Shown here piece by piece: positions 43,332-56,600 of a stretch of 64,000 nucleotides of DNA; within the stretch, counting starts at the first letter, position 1; each line of letters starts with the position of its first letter. The notes under the pieces are model-generated. The model had not been told where the DNA came from, did not search any database, and saw only the letters and a program-made list of their open reading frames with translations. Location: positions 134,675,182 to 134,739,181 of the forward strand of contig CM043967.1 of assembly GCA_014529385.2 (NCBI GenBank), given 5' to 3'. This DNA is from Adiantum capillus-veneris. Lineage: Eukaryota > Streptophyta > Polypodiopsida > Polypodiales > Pteridaceae. The position numbers were made by a program, and so were the translations under genes.

Positions 43332-44677
43332 GATGATAGTGACCAAATGCACTATTGATTGCGGACTGGGAGTGTCACCACACAGAAACCAACTCTTAAT
43401 CCTACCACTCAAGTGATAGTCCCTGAGATATCACCTCCTATGGAAATACCTCCCAAAACATTTCTTGTCCAAGCGGTTGAACCATCTGTACGTATGGCCC
43501 AACCCTCTAGAGCTTCAATTTCTATAGCTGAAACAAAGCATGAGATACACAAGACTCAGCGTAGTATAACAAAGGAAACATACAAATGGGTCCCTAAAGC
43601 CTCTTTAGCGACCATTTTTTACGCTAAAAATCCGACACCTTGTAAGAGATGCCCCACTTGCTCCAAGAAATGTAAGAAAACATTGCATTGGATTCCTAAA
43701 AGACTATTGGAAGCCCAAGGATAGTATGAAGGGAATGATCAAATTTGTGTGCCTAAACAAAAATTGTGTTCTTACCTTTCACCTATAAACCCATGTGGGT
43801 AACGATAAAGCCGATGGAAGATCGTGGGAAGGGAAAGATCACAGAACACTATACACCTGATCCAAAGCTAGTTTGGGTACCCAAGAGAGAACGACTTGTT
43901 TTGCTCGGCTTGAACATAGAAAAAACAAATGAAGCTTCTTGCTCTTCATATAGTTCACCTACATAATTACAAGCTTCTTCACAACTTCCACCTACCACCA
44001 AAATTGTACAAAAAAACAAGGCAAGAATAGCACCTCCCATTGTAAATATCCATACAAACAAGAAAGATTTGTACCTCCTGTTGTAAGTTCACCATCTACA
44101 ACAAAGTTGCAAGTAAGGAAGAGTACCTTACCACCCTTAAAACTAGATGAAATGCATAGGGAAATGAAAAACTATTGGTCAAAGTCTTCACCCATTACAA
44201 CTTGGAACAATTGGTTTCAAAAGGTGACAACATCGTTCCAAAAGGTATGATCTACCCAAGGAATGGGGGAGTGTTTGTTGACATCCATCATTCACTTGCT
44301 CCCCTCCCAACCTTCCTCCCTAACCTTTCAATCTCCCAATCTTAAAGAATGTAAATACATAGCCCTATACTCAAGAAAACAAAAATAAAAAAGTAAAAAA
44401 GCAAGAGCCACCAAACAAAAAGCTGGAAACCTACAAATTCTAGTACATGACCCAAAAATCATATAAACGCATTATGCACAAGGACACAACCTTTTGACAC
44501 GACCCTTATATTATTTGCAGAGTAACCAAAATATATCCATGTGTATAGATATGGCTAGTATGCTAGAGTCATCCACTCCTACCTTGGGTGACAGGTACCC
44601 TCTTTACTTTTCATAAGTGTTTCACCTTGTCTACCCGATGCTTGCCTGTGACTGGGATTTTCTAGATATGCTAGAAT
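43137..44677 (+). other. Unassigned sequence between elements C and G
   Basis: An ORF of 121 codons at 43359-43724 is Pro/Thr-rich and then carries TYKWVPK, CKRCPTCSKKCKK and LHWIPKR. Two more similar motifs follow in other frames (CVPK near 43748, LVWVPKRER near 43870). The rest, to 44677, is AT-rich with no ORF I can support. It could be a worn retroelement region, perhaps the tail of element D, but no alignment inside the window supports this. Confidence 0.35.
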
Positions 44678-45925
44678 TGTTAGCATGCAAACAAGAAGGA
44701 AACCAAGAATCTCTATAGCCTTGCACACACCACACCGTCATAAGGAAACACCATAAAGCTACGGAAAACACATATGTTGAACACCTGTAAAGTCAAGCGG
44801 GAATCAGTCCTAGCCCAAACCATGATTAAAATTTCTAAAAACCAAGACCATAAAGATGAAGCTCGTGTCATGTAGACCTCCATAGTGTATCCATATGCTT
44901 GATTCCAACAACAGACAAGAGAGTTACAAGCTTTCAAAGTTGGGGTATCTCTCAAAAGCTCCAAATAAGCTAGTCTCTGTAAGCAAAAAGGGTGTGCAGG
45001 GAATTGCAGATATTAAAAAGGAGATTTTATTGGCTCTTACCCTAAGGAATTTTCTCTCTCCTCTTAGCCGACATGGTTCTCTCTTTGGGCACCTTTTAAT
45101 TGATCCAATTTTAGCCTTTTCTGGGTGAAAAATAAGTTGTTGGTGACCATTTGACCAAGGAATGGGGTAGGGGGAAGTGTCTAGGGACCAAAAAAGGTGG
45201 CCAGGTTCCTGGGCAGTTGGTGTGGACTGAAAATTTCACCATCTCCTTCCCCATGGGCCCACGAGTCCCCCATAGCCAAGCCTTGAGAGCTCTCCTCTCA
45301 CCTTTGATACACCATGATGGGCTCCCAAAGTGCCCTATGTACCCTCCACTTTCCCCTTTCCTCTTCCCATGTGGGATTACTTCCATGCCACATGGCAAAT
45401 CTCCCCAAGCTTCCCAACTTCCCCAAAAATTTCAAGCTTCTCCCAAAGCATGAGGGGACTTCTCAGACAGTTTTCCCCCAGGCATACCTTGCTGCTACGG
45501 TCACCGAATGACGGAGCGTAACACACGACTTGAAGCCCATCACCTCGGCTATATCCAAAAATATAAAACTTCAGCATTTCTAATCTTAGGCCCCCAAGTT
45601 GGCCTAGTTTCCCTTCTCGCATGCACCTACAATCACCTTCTAAGTTGAGACCGCCCGTCTCAGATGCTCATAACTCATGATGTACAAGTCCGATCCACAA
45701 GCTATAAAGCACGGCTGAAAATACTAATTAAAAAACTTATTTTGGAGTCTCGAAGAACCCAAAACATCAGCATTCAAGCTTGGAAAAATCACACCTTTGT
45801 ACATGAATTTTTATAGAGCCACTTCCAAAAGTCGTAGGGCTATGTACACATATATACACGAGGCTAGTGGGCAAGATTTTTAGGATGAATCAGTGACTTT
45901 ATGCTCATCCAAAAAATGTCTGACA
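44678..45925 (-). repeat. 3' LTR of element G (1248 bp)
   Basis: It aligns with 51385-51490 plus 56999-58094 along its length. ORFs inside it are not shared in frame between the copies. Confidence 0.88.
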
Positions 45926-45935
45926 TAGCTTGCCA

Positions 45936-45944
45936 ACCCCCCCT
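45936..45944 (-). other. Polypurine tract of element G
   Basis: Minus-strand run of seven G, about ten bases inside the 3' LTR. Confidence 0.5.
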
Positions 45945-45955
45945 AGCCTGCTTTG

Positions 45956-48900
45956 TCATTCATGACAAGCAGAGGTGTCTAGGGTGAACAACTGCTGCAT
46001 CTCATCCCCAAAAACCTCATCCACATTTTCAGATGTTTCCACATTGTCTCCTTCTATTGATAGCATTTCGTCAGTCACAATTGTCATCAAACATGCCAGA
46101 TACTTCTTCAATTTATAACCATTGAAACGATATTTATGTTGCACACTATTTAAGTTTTCCAACTGATATGTGCCATTTTCAAATTTGTTTACAACAGTAA
46201 AAGGACCTTCCCATTTGATTTGAAATTTCTTATGAAAGGTATTGTCCAATTTACTATCATATCACAACACCAAATCACCCTTCTCAATTTTTTTATCTTC
46301 CACACACTCATTGGCTTTTAGTTGAGCCTTCCTTGACACTTCCTCATAGTGGCTCAAACCTAAAACTCTATCCAATTGCAAGCATTGTAAATCCAATAAC
46401 CTTTTCTGCCATGCATTTGTTTTCTCCTCATCTTCCAATGACAACAACTTGAGAACAGGAATTTCCACTTCAATTGGCAATAAAGCTTCCTTTCCATAAA
46501 CCCAGTGGTGGTAAGGGGAAAATCCTGTGCTCGTTTTGATAGCAGTTCTGTAGGCCCATAGCGCACAAGGCCACTCTGAATCCCAAATCTTCCCATGTGT
46601 CTGAGTCATCTTTGTCAAAATATTTACGAACTCTCCATTGAATCTTTCGTTAAGACCATTGCATTGTGGATAATAGGGAGAACTGTACCTATGCTGTATC
46701 TTGAGCTTTTCGCATAAGAAATCAAACAGCTCTCCTCTAAATCTTGGTCCTCTATCAGAAAGTAGCTCTAGTGGCACACCAAATTTGCAACATATGTACT
46801 CATAGACAAATTTTCCCATCTCTTTACTGGTAATCTGTTTGATAGCCTTGGCTTCTGCCCATCGTGACAAATAATCCACTACTTTCAAAATGTAAGCATT
46901 TCTTTTGCTAGTCATAGGTAAGGGTCCAATAGCATCAAGACCCCATTTTTCAAACACATCAAAGGCTAAAATTGTCTTCCGCAATTCAGGCTTCAAAATT
47001 CTCTTTCCCATCCTCTAAGAAGACAAACACGACTTGCACCAATGATTAACATCCGGTTGATAGAAAATTTCTGGCTTTTCTTATGAACGCATACTTTTTA
47101 GAAGACGGTAACCTTCAGGTAGAGCACCTGTCAATAGAAAATTCACTTCCTTTGATAAGATTTCCATCCCATGATATAAAGGGGCATCTGCCTTTACCAC
47201 AAACACACAAGTGATCATCTCTTGGGCAGCATCATGAGCTTCTTCATTTAAAGACCTCTCAATATGCTGCAAACTCCATGCTTCAAGCTTTTTGAGCAAC
47301 CCTTTCACTTTGAAGCATAAATTTTTCAGTTTAGGGTTCTTATTCTTCCATACTCCCAACACTTGCTTCACAACCAACAAAGCATCTCCTTTAATTCGCA
47401 AGCGTCTAATTCCCAATTGTAAGAAAATATGCAAACCACCTTCAAGAGCCATGTATTCTGCTTCATTGTTACTTTTGGTATCAAGTTTCATCCCTTGCTT
47501 CCTCATAAGCTTCCCTTGTGCATCATGAACAACAATGCCTCCTGAAGCAGCATCATGACTTCTTCGATAAGAACCATCAAAGTATAACAGTGAAGCATTA
47601 GGGATGGCAAGAGTCTCGACTTCCTTCTTTCGTGCCACCTCTTCTTTAACCAAAACCGGAGAATCCTTATAAGTGAGAAGATCTGCCAGGGTAGCCCGAG
47701 TACTTTCCTCCACCAAAAAGGTGAACTGAAACTCCTGAAGCTCTATAACCCATTTCATCACTGTTTTTGATATATTTTTATTGAACAGTTGGGGAAGCAA
47801 TGAATAACTGGTGAGAAAGGTGAATGACTTTTGCAGCAAGTAGTGTCTGAATCGTCTACAAGCATAAAGCATACTGGTCATCACCAATTCAATCTTAGAA
47901 AAAACTCTCATGAGGAGTCTTCACTCTGCTAGCATAATGAACAGGCTTCATATACTGAGATTCCTTCCCCCTTTGTAATAACATAGCTCCGATAGCATCA
48001 TCTCCCACTGATGGGTTAACATAAAACTCATTTTTCCAATCAGGAGCCTGCATAATGGGGAGCGTACTCAAAACTTCTTCAACTCTATCAAAAACCTCAT
48101 CACAGTCATGAGACCATTCCAAGGGATCATTCTTGACTGTTTGTTGCAATGGATATCATAGCTGCGATGCCAAGGGTATGAAGCGAGACAGGTATTTAAC
48201 TTTCTGTATGAAAGTGTCCAACTGTCTGGTATCTTTTGGAGATGACAATAACAACAAAGCCTCCACTTTCTCTGGATCTGCCTCCATTTCATTTTTTGAA
48301 ATAACATGCCCAAGAAGCTTCACACATGGCTGTGCCAAATGGCATTTTTTTAGGATTGAGTTGACCCCCGCATTCATCATACCTGGCAAAAGTCATTTCA
48401 AGCTTTTGAACATGCTCTTTCCTTGAACTGTATACACAAAAATCATCTATGAATCCTTTGACAAACTTCCCAAGGAACGGGGTAAGGGCCCAATCTACTT
48501 TGCTTTCAAAGGCTCCTGGCCCATTTGTCAACCCAAAAGGAAGGCAACAAAAGCCAAAACAACCCCATGCCGTGATAAAAGTAGTCTTTTCACGGTCTTC
48601 AGGAGCAAGGATAAGCTAAAAGTATCCTGAATACCCATCACAAACATTGTATCTCTCAAAACCACTGTATCTAACAATTGATCAATAAAAGACAAAGGGT
48701 AAGGATCTTTCTTGGTCATCGCATTTAGTGGCTTGTTTTCAACACAAACTCTCCAATGCCGATCTTTCTTTGGGGTGACTACTACAAGGCTCACCCATTC
48801 AGCATTATCCACTGGCACAATGAACCCTGCATCCAAAAGCTTATCCACTTCTTCCTTTAAAGCATTCATCTATTCATTACCCATCCTTCTTAATTTCTGT

Positions 48901-50701
48901 CGTGTTGGCTTTACCCCTTCAACTAGCTTGATCTTCACATGATCCCCAACAAAACCCCTTATTTCTTGATATGAGGTAATGAAAAGATTTGGAAACCTGT
49001 CCAACATTGCTAAGTACTCCTTTCTTTCTCCTTGTGTCAAATCAGTACTCAACATATTTTGAATCAACTCTTTATTCACTGGCAGTTCCTGTTTAGGTTG
49101 CATCAACTATTCAAGTTGCTCTAAACGGCTTGAAGCATTTATATTCCCTGATATTTGTAACATTTCACTTATTTCTTTCTGTTCCTCATCCAACAACAAG
49201 AATGACACTTCACCCTCATCATTGGAACTCAAAGCTATGCTACTTTCAGAGTCTTCAAAACTATCATCACTGGTAGTTTTGGACTCCTCATTCTCACTCA
49301 CATCTTCAAGTGCCATAGGTTGTTTGGTATTCAAATCAAACACTCTCTTTTCACCCTTCTTGTCATGCACACCGATTGTGCCCTTGTGCCAATCTTGCAC
49401 AGCACCAACAGCTCTCAACCAAGGTCATCCCAAAATGAGAGGAAACGCTCCCAGATCAGTTGGCATAACATGAAATTTTACCATAACCCTCACATTAAAG
49501 ACTTCGACTTCGAACTTCTTGATCATTCCCAAACATTTCACTTTGGCATGATTTGCTAGTCAAATCTGAAACTGAGAGCTTCCGCATGTAATGAGACCCA
49601 GTCTCTCAACATATGATTGTGTGATAACACAAACTTGAGCACCTCCATGAATGTAGACTTCTCCCATGCCCACACCTTTGTGACAAGCGTTCACCATAGG
49701 ACAGATGTCAGGTAACTCTCCCACAGACAACACTCTGACTTGTCCACGCTTTGGCTCTTTTTCTGGATTCACCAATGACTTCCACTGCCTTTTACGTTTG
49801 GGCACCATATTCATCAACTGTCCAAAGGTAGAATCTACTTTCCTCCCAATCAGGTCTTCCTTTAAACTGTAAGCTGTTTGGCCTTCTCCCAAAGGCAAAT
49901 CTGCCACTTCAAATCGTCTACGACGCTTTCTCTTTTTCTTGGCTTTTGCATCTTCACCCTCCTTCTCCTTCCCTTTCTTTGTGCTAGGCCCTGGTGCTTC
50001 ATAGCCTTCCCTCTCTCTTTTGCCTACTGGCAACACATCTGCGTCTTTCTTTTCAACCCGCACAATACCCACATGATGCCGCGAGGTTGAGGCTTGATTT
50101 TCCTATCCAGTACCTTGATCTCCCCCTATATTCAATGGATAATCCTTAGCTCTGTTAGGAATCTGCTGAGGAAGTGGGAACATATCCCCTCCCATCCTTG
50201 CTAGCTTTGAACAATAAGTTCTAATTTAACCAAGTTCACTGCAATTATAACAAGTGGGGATGAACCTTCTCTGTCCTCAAAACCGCCTTGTCCACAACCA
50301 GCATTCGCATTAGGCTGAGCTTCACATGCTTGAGCCATTCCTCTACTACACCCACGACCACGACCACCTTTACCACCAAGGACAATAAGTCACAATTCTT
50401 GCATCATGGTCATCATATCTTGCATATTTTGTTGTACCTATTCGATACTAGCAGCCCTTTGAATAGGTTGACCTCCAGCTTCTACCTAATTCTCCTTCTT
50501 TTGGCTACCATTATTTTGCTTAGGTACCGCTTTCCCATATTCATTAAGCCTTTGAGCTTTCCATTCTTTTTCTTTGGCAATGGCGACTGACTCCTCGAAG
50601 GTGACGGGTCTTTTTAGCTCAACTTTGAACTTCAGACTTTCTTTTAGGTTTTCCACAAAACGGCCCTTCTTTAACATGGATGAAGGGATCTTGTTTCCCA
50701 A
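45956..50701 (-). pseudogene. Element G gag-pol polyprotein (degenerate)
   Basis: Gag end at 50701-50486 (RPVTFEESVAIAKEKEWKAQ). A zinc knuckle near 50250 reads CYNCSELG, then a stop at the usual His, then IRTYC. Protease (50072-49560) has IHGGAQVCVI, so the catalytic Asp is His. RT is split over several frames: VDNAEWVSLVVVTPKKDRHW (48780), then FIDDFCVYSS (48450). Gypsy RNase H and archaeal-type RNase H (47911-47081) show YFDGSYRR, NNEAEYMALEGG, KGDALLVVKQ and NEEAHDAA. Integrase (47011-46262) keeps GLDAIGPL, SDRGPRF and NERFNGE. A tail follows to 45956. At least eight breaks occur. The dual RNase H places it with A and C, but in a different family: proteins are clearly diverged and LTRs unrelated. 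Confidence 0.88.
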
Positions 50702-51361
50702 AGCCCGGGCTTCTATATCCCATAAACGGGTGAACTACATGACAAAATCATCAACACTCTGATTAGCCCTCTGAGTGTACCCAAAATTTTATCTCAAACT
50801 TCATCAGGTACTTTGATGGATCGGTATTGTGCCAGGAAAGCTTGCTTCACACGGTTGTAGTCCAAAACCACCCCTGGATTTTGTGCCTACATCAACTCCT
50901 CAAAATTTTGTAACCAAACTTTTCCCTCATCCTGTAAACTATATTGTAGCAGCCGCAACAATATGGCTTGGTCTAGTATATTGCACAGTAAGCAATTGAC
51001 TTACAACTTTTCAATAAATGTTTGTGCATTTTCATTATACAATCCATGAAACTATGGGAACTCGTATGCCATGTTTGATTGCCACAAAAACACTTACATG
51101 TGACGTCGAAAACTCAAGGGATGTCGATGGATTGCTCCAGTACCTAATCCACCTCACACTGGGTAGCCCGGCCCCGAGTGCTTGGCTTCACACAAACTCA
51201 CAACCCTCCAAAGTCTGCAACCCATTTATGCGACTGCCTCAAGTGTCGTCCACAATTTGCACATACATAGGCGATTGTCCATAAGGACCCACATCCCTTT
51301 TACATTCACTGCCTACAAAATAGACATATTTCACAAGAATTGGAACATAGGAGTACTTTCT
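50702..51361 (-). other. Gag start and leader region of element G
   Basis: Gag-like fragments can be read close to 50900-50702 in shifting frames; nothing is continuous. The leader has no copy of the P70/P72 ORFs that I can see. Confidence 0.4.
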
Positions 51362-51380
51362 CCTCCGTAGGGGCATCAAA
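51362..51380 (-). other. Primer binding site region of element G
   Basis: Minus strand TTGATGCCCCTACGGAGG, near the LTR end. It resembles the site of element C (TTGGTGCCCCCACGGAGG) with two changes. Confidence 0.55.
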
Positions 51381-51384
51381 ATGT

Positions 51385-51490
51385 TGTTAGCATACAAACA
51401 AGAAGGAAAACAAGAACCTCTATAGCCTTGCACACACCACACCATCAGAAGGAAACACCTATAAAGTCGGGCGAGAAACAGCCCTAACCC
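51385..51490 (-). repeat. 5' LTR of element G, first part (left of element F)
   Basis: TGTTAGCATACAAACAAGAA matches the left edge of the other LTR (44678). Ends with aaccc, the target site of element F. Confidence 0.88.
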
Positions 51491-51718
51491 TGTTACCATA
51501 TACATGTGGTAGTGATGTGTGTGAACACACTAGGACCGCCGAGGCATTTTTTCCCTCTTTAGGAGGTTTTTCCCCCCGTGCATTGTATATACGCCCATCA
51601 CTCTAGGGCTATCTATCTTTTCCATTGCACACTAAGTAATACACTCTCTATTGTGTGCCTTGAGCTTCCTTCGTCTTCTCCAAGCTGTGTGTGTTTCTCT
51701 GCAACCCTAATTCCAACA
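51491..51718 (+). repeat. 5' LTR of element F
   Basis: TGTTACCATATAC to CCAACA, directly followed by AT and the primer binding site. Confidence 0.96.
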
Positions 51719-51720
51719 AT

Positions 51721-51732
51721 TGGTATCAGAGC
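51721..51732 (+). other. Primer binding site of element F (initiator tRNA-Met)
   Basis: TGGTATCAGAGC, exact. Confidence 0.95.
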
Positions 51733-52080
51733 AGGTCACATCCTCTCAGGCTTAGTCGCCAGTTGCTCCAGCGCACGCCTGCTCACTTTCTTCGATCTCA
51801 GTGAGCTTTGGCAAGCGTTCGCAGGTAGACAAATACTTTGGGTGAGCTTGAAGAGGTCGGTCTGCTCAGAATTTTGATTTGGGCTCATCTCGACCTCCGT
51901 TTCCACTACAGGCAGTACTGCCCAGGCTATTGTATCATTTTGTGCAGAATTTCTGTCAGTGCCGTTTTTTGCATAACAGGTGCCTTATAGTCTTCTACGG
52001 TTTGTGCTATATAGCACAGGTTATTCCTGCTCCGTTTCTCCCATTTTCGGGCAGTTTTCCAATCAGGTGTAGCATTTACC

Positions 52081-53181
52081 ATGGCTGACAACAACAACAC
52101 AGATGTGTTCAAGATGTTTGTGCAGGGCATTGATGTACGTCCTGGTTCTGAGGATGTAGGCGATGTTGAGGATGTTGCAGGTCTTGCTGCAAGGATTGCT
52201 GATATTAGAGTTGTTTTGCCTACGACAGAACAAGCTCGTTGGGATGTTAACGATGCGCAAGCTCATGCATTGATTGCGTTGTCTGTGAAGCGCACCATTG
52301 TTCCTCACATCCATTTAGCAAAATCTGCAAGCCGCAATGAGGCTAAAATTTCTTTGCTGCGTAAAGAGCTGGAGTCGAAGATCATGCATGATGAAGATGA
52401 TATGGACACTTTCCTTTCTAGTGTCAAGGATATCAATGAGCAGCTTATTTCTGCAGGTGAAGTCATTTCAGACAGTTCCCTTGTGCAGACTTTTCTTGAT
52501 GCCTTACCAGACTCCTACCAGACTTTTGCTAGTACTTGGAGACTAATGACCCAAGGAAATCCTGAAGTTGTCAAGTTTGATGCATTATGCACATTGCTGT
52601 TGCAAGAGTCACTTTCTAGAAAAAACAGGACTATGCAGCGTGTAGTTGAACAGGCTTTTATTGCTTCTCAAAGAAAGGGTGGTAACAATAATGCAGCCAC
52701 TTCTTATGGTTCTGCTGCGAGTGGAAAAAATTCTGTTCCTAATGCTTCTGCTGGCAGTACTTCTTATGGCAATTCTGGTGATAAGGGCAGAAAGAAGATG
52801 CGTTGCCATTATTGTAAAGCCAATGATCGCTTGATCAAGTCGTGTCCTAAGTTGAAGGCCAAAGAGGCTAAGAAGAAAGATGGTGGTTCCAGTGCAAATG
52901 CTGGTTCCACTACAAATGCAGCCATTGTTGAATCTTCTGTGAAAGGAGACTGTGTTGCTGATGTTGATGCAGAATGGGCTTTTAGCGTAGAGTGCACTTA
53001 CAATCCTGCTGTCCATGATGCATGCTTGTCAGTTGCTGCAGATTCACATGTGTGGTATTTCGACAGTGGTGCTACAAAGCACATTACCTCACATCGTGAA
53101 TTGTTTACCTCTCTCGAGTCTATCCCTCATTGGAATTCAATCACTTGTGCTAATAACGTCTCTTATCTAGTTCAGGGAGTT
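52081..53181 (+). pseudogene. Element F Gag-protease part
   Basis: Open from MADNNNTDVFKMF through Gag, the zinc knuckle CHYCKANDRLIKSC (about residues 242-255) and the protease active site FDSGATKHIT (about residue 328). Compared with element E it lacks about 30 residues right after KMF and about 12 after HLAKSA, both in frame, so the Gag core is shortened. The natural polyprotein frame is interrupted at 53182 by the foldback element, which brings a stop within a few codons. Confidence 0.92.
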
Positions 53182-53630
53182 CATTAGGCAAAATTTGGAC
53201 TCACAAAGGGGCCCTTTAAGGAGTTTGACTTTACCTCTCTCTACCAAAACAAGCGCATGGATAATTTTTTGCAAACAAACTCCAAAGTTGGCAGAGGTTT
53301 GACAGTTAGAATGTCCTCTTCAAGATCTATCTACTGATATATAGCACGCCATGAGATTCTTCATATTTTAGAAGATTCTTTTTTTGATTCACATATGATG
53401 TGACAACTCTGTCGGAATCTAAGTGAATCAAAAGAACAATCTTCTAAAATATGAGGAATCTCATGGCGTGCTATATATCAGTAGATAGAGCTTGAAGAGG
53501 ACATTCTTATTGTCAAACCTCCGCCAACTTTGGAGTTTGTTTGCAAAAATTTATCCATGCGCCCGTTTTGGTAGAGAGAGGTAAAGTCAAACTCCTTAAA
53601 GGGCCCCTTTGTGAGTCCATTTGCCTAATG
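53182..53630 (+). mobile_element. 449-bp foldback (MITE-like) insertion in element F
   Basis: The ends are CATTAGGCAAA and TTTGCCTAATG. The whole piece folds into two arms of about 210 bp (53182-53392 and 53423-53630) around a 30-bp loop, with scattered mismatches. Its borders are fixed by element E, which reads gggagttggaaag without it. No target duplication is seen. Its length (2 mod 3) explains the frame change: downstream pol is in the frame expected once the insertion is discounted. Transcribed, it would form a long hairpin. It codes for nothing itself. Confidence 0.88.
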
Positions 53631-56600
53631 GGAAAGATTGTGCTCACTGTTGCTAATGGCAGTTCCTTCACACTTGTTGATGCACTTTATGTACCTGGGA
53701 TCAAGAAGAATCTCTTGTCTATATCCACACTTGCTAGACTTGGACTTGTAGTCAAATTTGTGGATGACAGATGTACAATTCATGATCTTAGTTTTGGTGA
53801 TGAAATTGTTGCATCTGGGCATTTGTGCCGTGGGCTGTATAAGCTCACTTTGTATGACAAGTGTGGAAATTTTTTTGCAAATGCTGTTGCAGATTCAAGG
53901 GCTATTTCAGATGCAAAACTTTGGCATGCACATTTTGGTCATCTGAATTTTTCCAGTTTGCTGCGTTTGTAGAAATCTGATATGGTTGCTTCTTTGCCAC
54001 CTCTTGAAGCACCTGTCAAACATGTTTGTGAAGGCTGTATTTTGGGTAAGATGCAGTGTTCTAAATTTCCAAAGCATGGTTCAGTTCAGGCCACATGCAG
54101 GTTGCAGCTTGTGCATAGTGATTTTTGTGGGCCCATGCAAACTCCGTCCTTGGGCAACTACATGTACTTCGTGACTTTCATTGATGATTACTCCAGGCAT
54201 GCATGGGTATTTCCGCTTAAAGCGAAGTCTGAAGTTTTTATGTGCTTCAAACAATTTCTGGCTATGGCGGAAAATGTCTCGAAATGTACTATGGGCACCC
54301 TCCGTTCCGATCGAGGGGGGGAGTATATGTCTCATGAATTTAATGCATTTCTGGCTAGTCGTGGGATAAAACACCAATGTACAGTGCCTTATAGACCTCA
54401 GCAAAATGGTGTTGCTGAGAGGAAAAACAGGTCACTCACGGAAATGGCACAGTGTATGGTCAAAAGTAAAGCTTTGCCTCATTCTTTTTGGCTTGAGGCC
54501 ATCATGTGTTCCGCTTATGTACTTAACAGGTGTCCTACGAAAGCTTTGCAGACTATTACTCCATATGAAGCATGGCATGATAGAAAACCTTCTATTGAGC
54601 ACATGCGTGTTTTTGGCTGTTTGGCATATGCTTTGGTGCCACAAGTCCAACGCAGAAAATTGGATGGTAAGGCTGTCAAATGTATTTTTGTTGGTTATAG
54701 TGCTGAAAGCAAAGGTTACAGGTTGTATCATCCGCAAACAAAACGTATTCTGGTTTCTCAGGATGTAGTGTTTGTGGAAGACTCTTTTCAGCCCTTGCTA
54801 TCATGTACTAGAGACAGTAATGTAAGCTCACAGGACATTCATGACACTTTGTTGCCTCTTTTCAGTGGTGGAAATACTAATGTAAGTTCCAATGAGGCAA
54901 ATGTACATCCTATGGGGGTTTCTGAATTTTTTTTAGATCAGCCTATTACTGATGCAGATGTACATGATGTACTTGATGAGGAAAGGGCTGAAAATGAGTA
55001 GGCTAGAGGTATGCCAAAATGGCTGGTGCACACTTTGCGTGACAGTAAATTGGATGCACCTTTGTCTAGTCGTACTCGTTCAGGCTCTCGCCATGCATCT
55101 TATGCATCAGATTGTTATGCTTTGGTTGTGTCTAGCTTACATGATGTTGAGGAGCCTTTGTCTTTTGATGAAGCACAGAATTCATAAAATTGGATGGCTA
55201 CCATGCAATCAGAATATGATGCACTTATAGAGAATGACGCATGGACTTTATGTGATTTGCATCCTGGAAAAAAGGCCATTGGTACAAAGTGGGTTTACAA
55301 GTTGAAACGCAAACCGGATGGTGAGATCGATCGCCATAAGGCTCGACTTGTTGCGAAGGGTTATGCACAGCAAAAATGCATAGATTATGAAGAGACTTTT
55401 TCTCCCACTTGTCGTATGACTACTGTACGTTTTCTATGTGCATTGGCAGCTCATTTTGGTTGGGATGTACATTAATCAGACATTGTTACTGCTTTCTTGA
55501 ATGGTGACATATTTGAGGAAGTTTATGTAACGCAGTCTCGCGGTTTTGTCATAAAAGGACAAGAGGACAAAGTGTGCAAATGTAGCAAGGCTTTGTATGG
55601 GTTGAAGCAATCTCCTCATGCTTGGTATGAGAAAGCTGACACTCATTTGGTCAAACAAGGCTTTCGTAACAGTCCAACAGAAATCACATTGTATGTAAAG
55701 CGTGAGGGTGATGTACTTCTCATTGTGGTTCTTTATGTTGATGATTTGCTGATCACTCGACCAAATGAGAGACATATTGATGAATTTAAGGCTGATTTGA
55801 ATGTTAATTTCAAGATGAAAGATTTGGGGCTGTTGCATCATTACTTGGGTATAAAGTTTAAGCAGTGTGATGGTGGTATTGCCTTGTGTCAGAAAAGTTA
55901 CATAGAGACATTGCTATGTAAGTTTGGACTTGAGGATTGCAAACCTATTGCCACTCCCATGGAAACAGGTTTGAAGTTGAGTTTACATGATGCTGGCGAT
56001 CCTGCTGATGTCACTCCTTACCAAATTGCTGTTGGCTGCCTCATTTATGTATGCAACACGAGGCCGGATATTCAGTTTGCAGTCTCACAGGTCAGCAGAT
56101 TTATGCATAGCCCAGGGTCTAAGCATTGGCAGGCTGTCAAGAGAATTTTCTGCTACCTTAGTGGCACTTTACATCTTGGCTTGTTTTATCCCAAGGAGGG
56201 ATCATTGCCACCAGACTTACATGCTTTTTCGGACTCAGATTGGGCTAGTTGTTTTGACACGAGAGTGTCCACAAGTGGTTTTTGTTTCATGCTTAGCAGT
56301 TCATGTATATCATGGTTGAGCAAGAAGCAACCTACTGTGGCCACTTTGAGTTATGAGGCTGAGTACAGGGCAGTCCTCACAGCTACGGTTGAGTGTGTAT
56401 GGCTCAGACGCCTTATGACTTATTTGGGTGTTGGACAGGACACTGCCAACACTATCTACACTAGCAGTCAGAGCGCAATGGCAGTTGTGAGGAACCCAGT
56501 TTTTCATTCTCGCACAAAGCACATTGAGGTGCATTACCACTATGTCAGGGAGAGGCTCTCAGCAAGAGAGATCAGCTTGGCTTATGTGCCAACACAGAAC

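Noticed and set aside
45111-45453. ORFs of about 95-100 codons in the left LTR of G
   Set aside because: The second LTR copy does not keep the frames, so there is no sign of coding.
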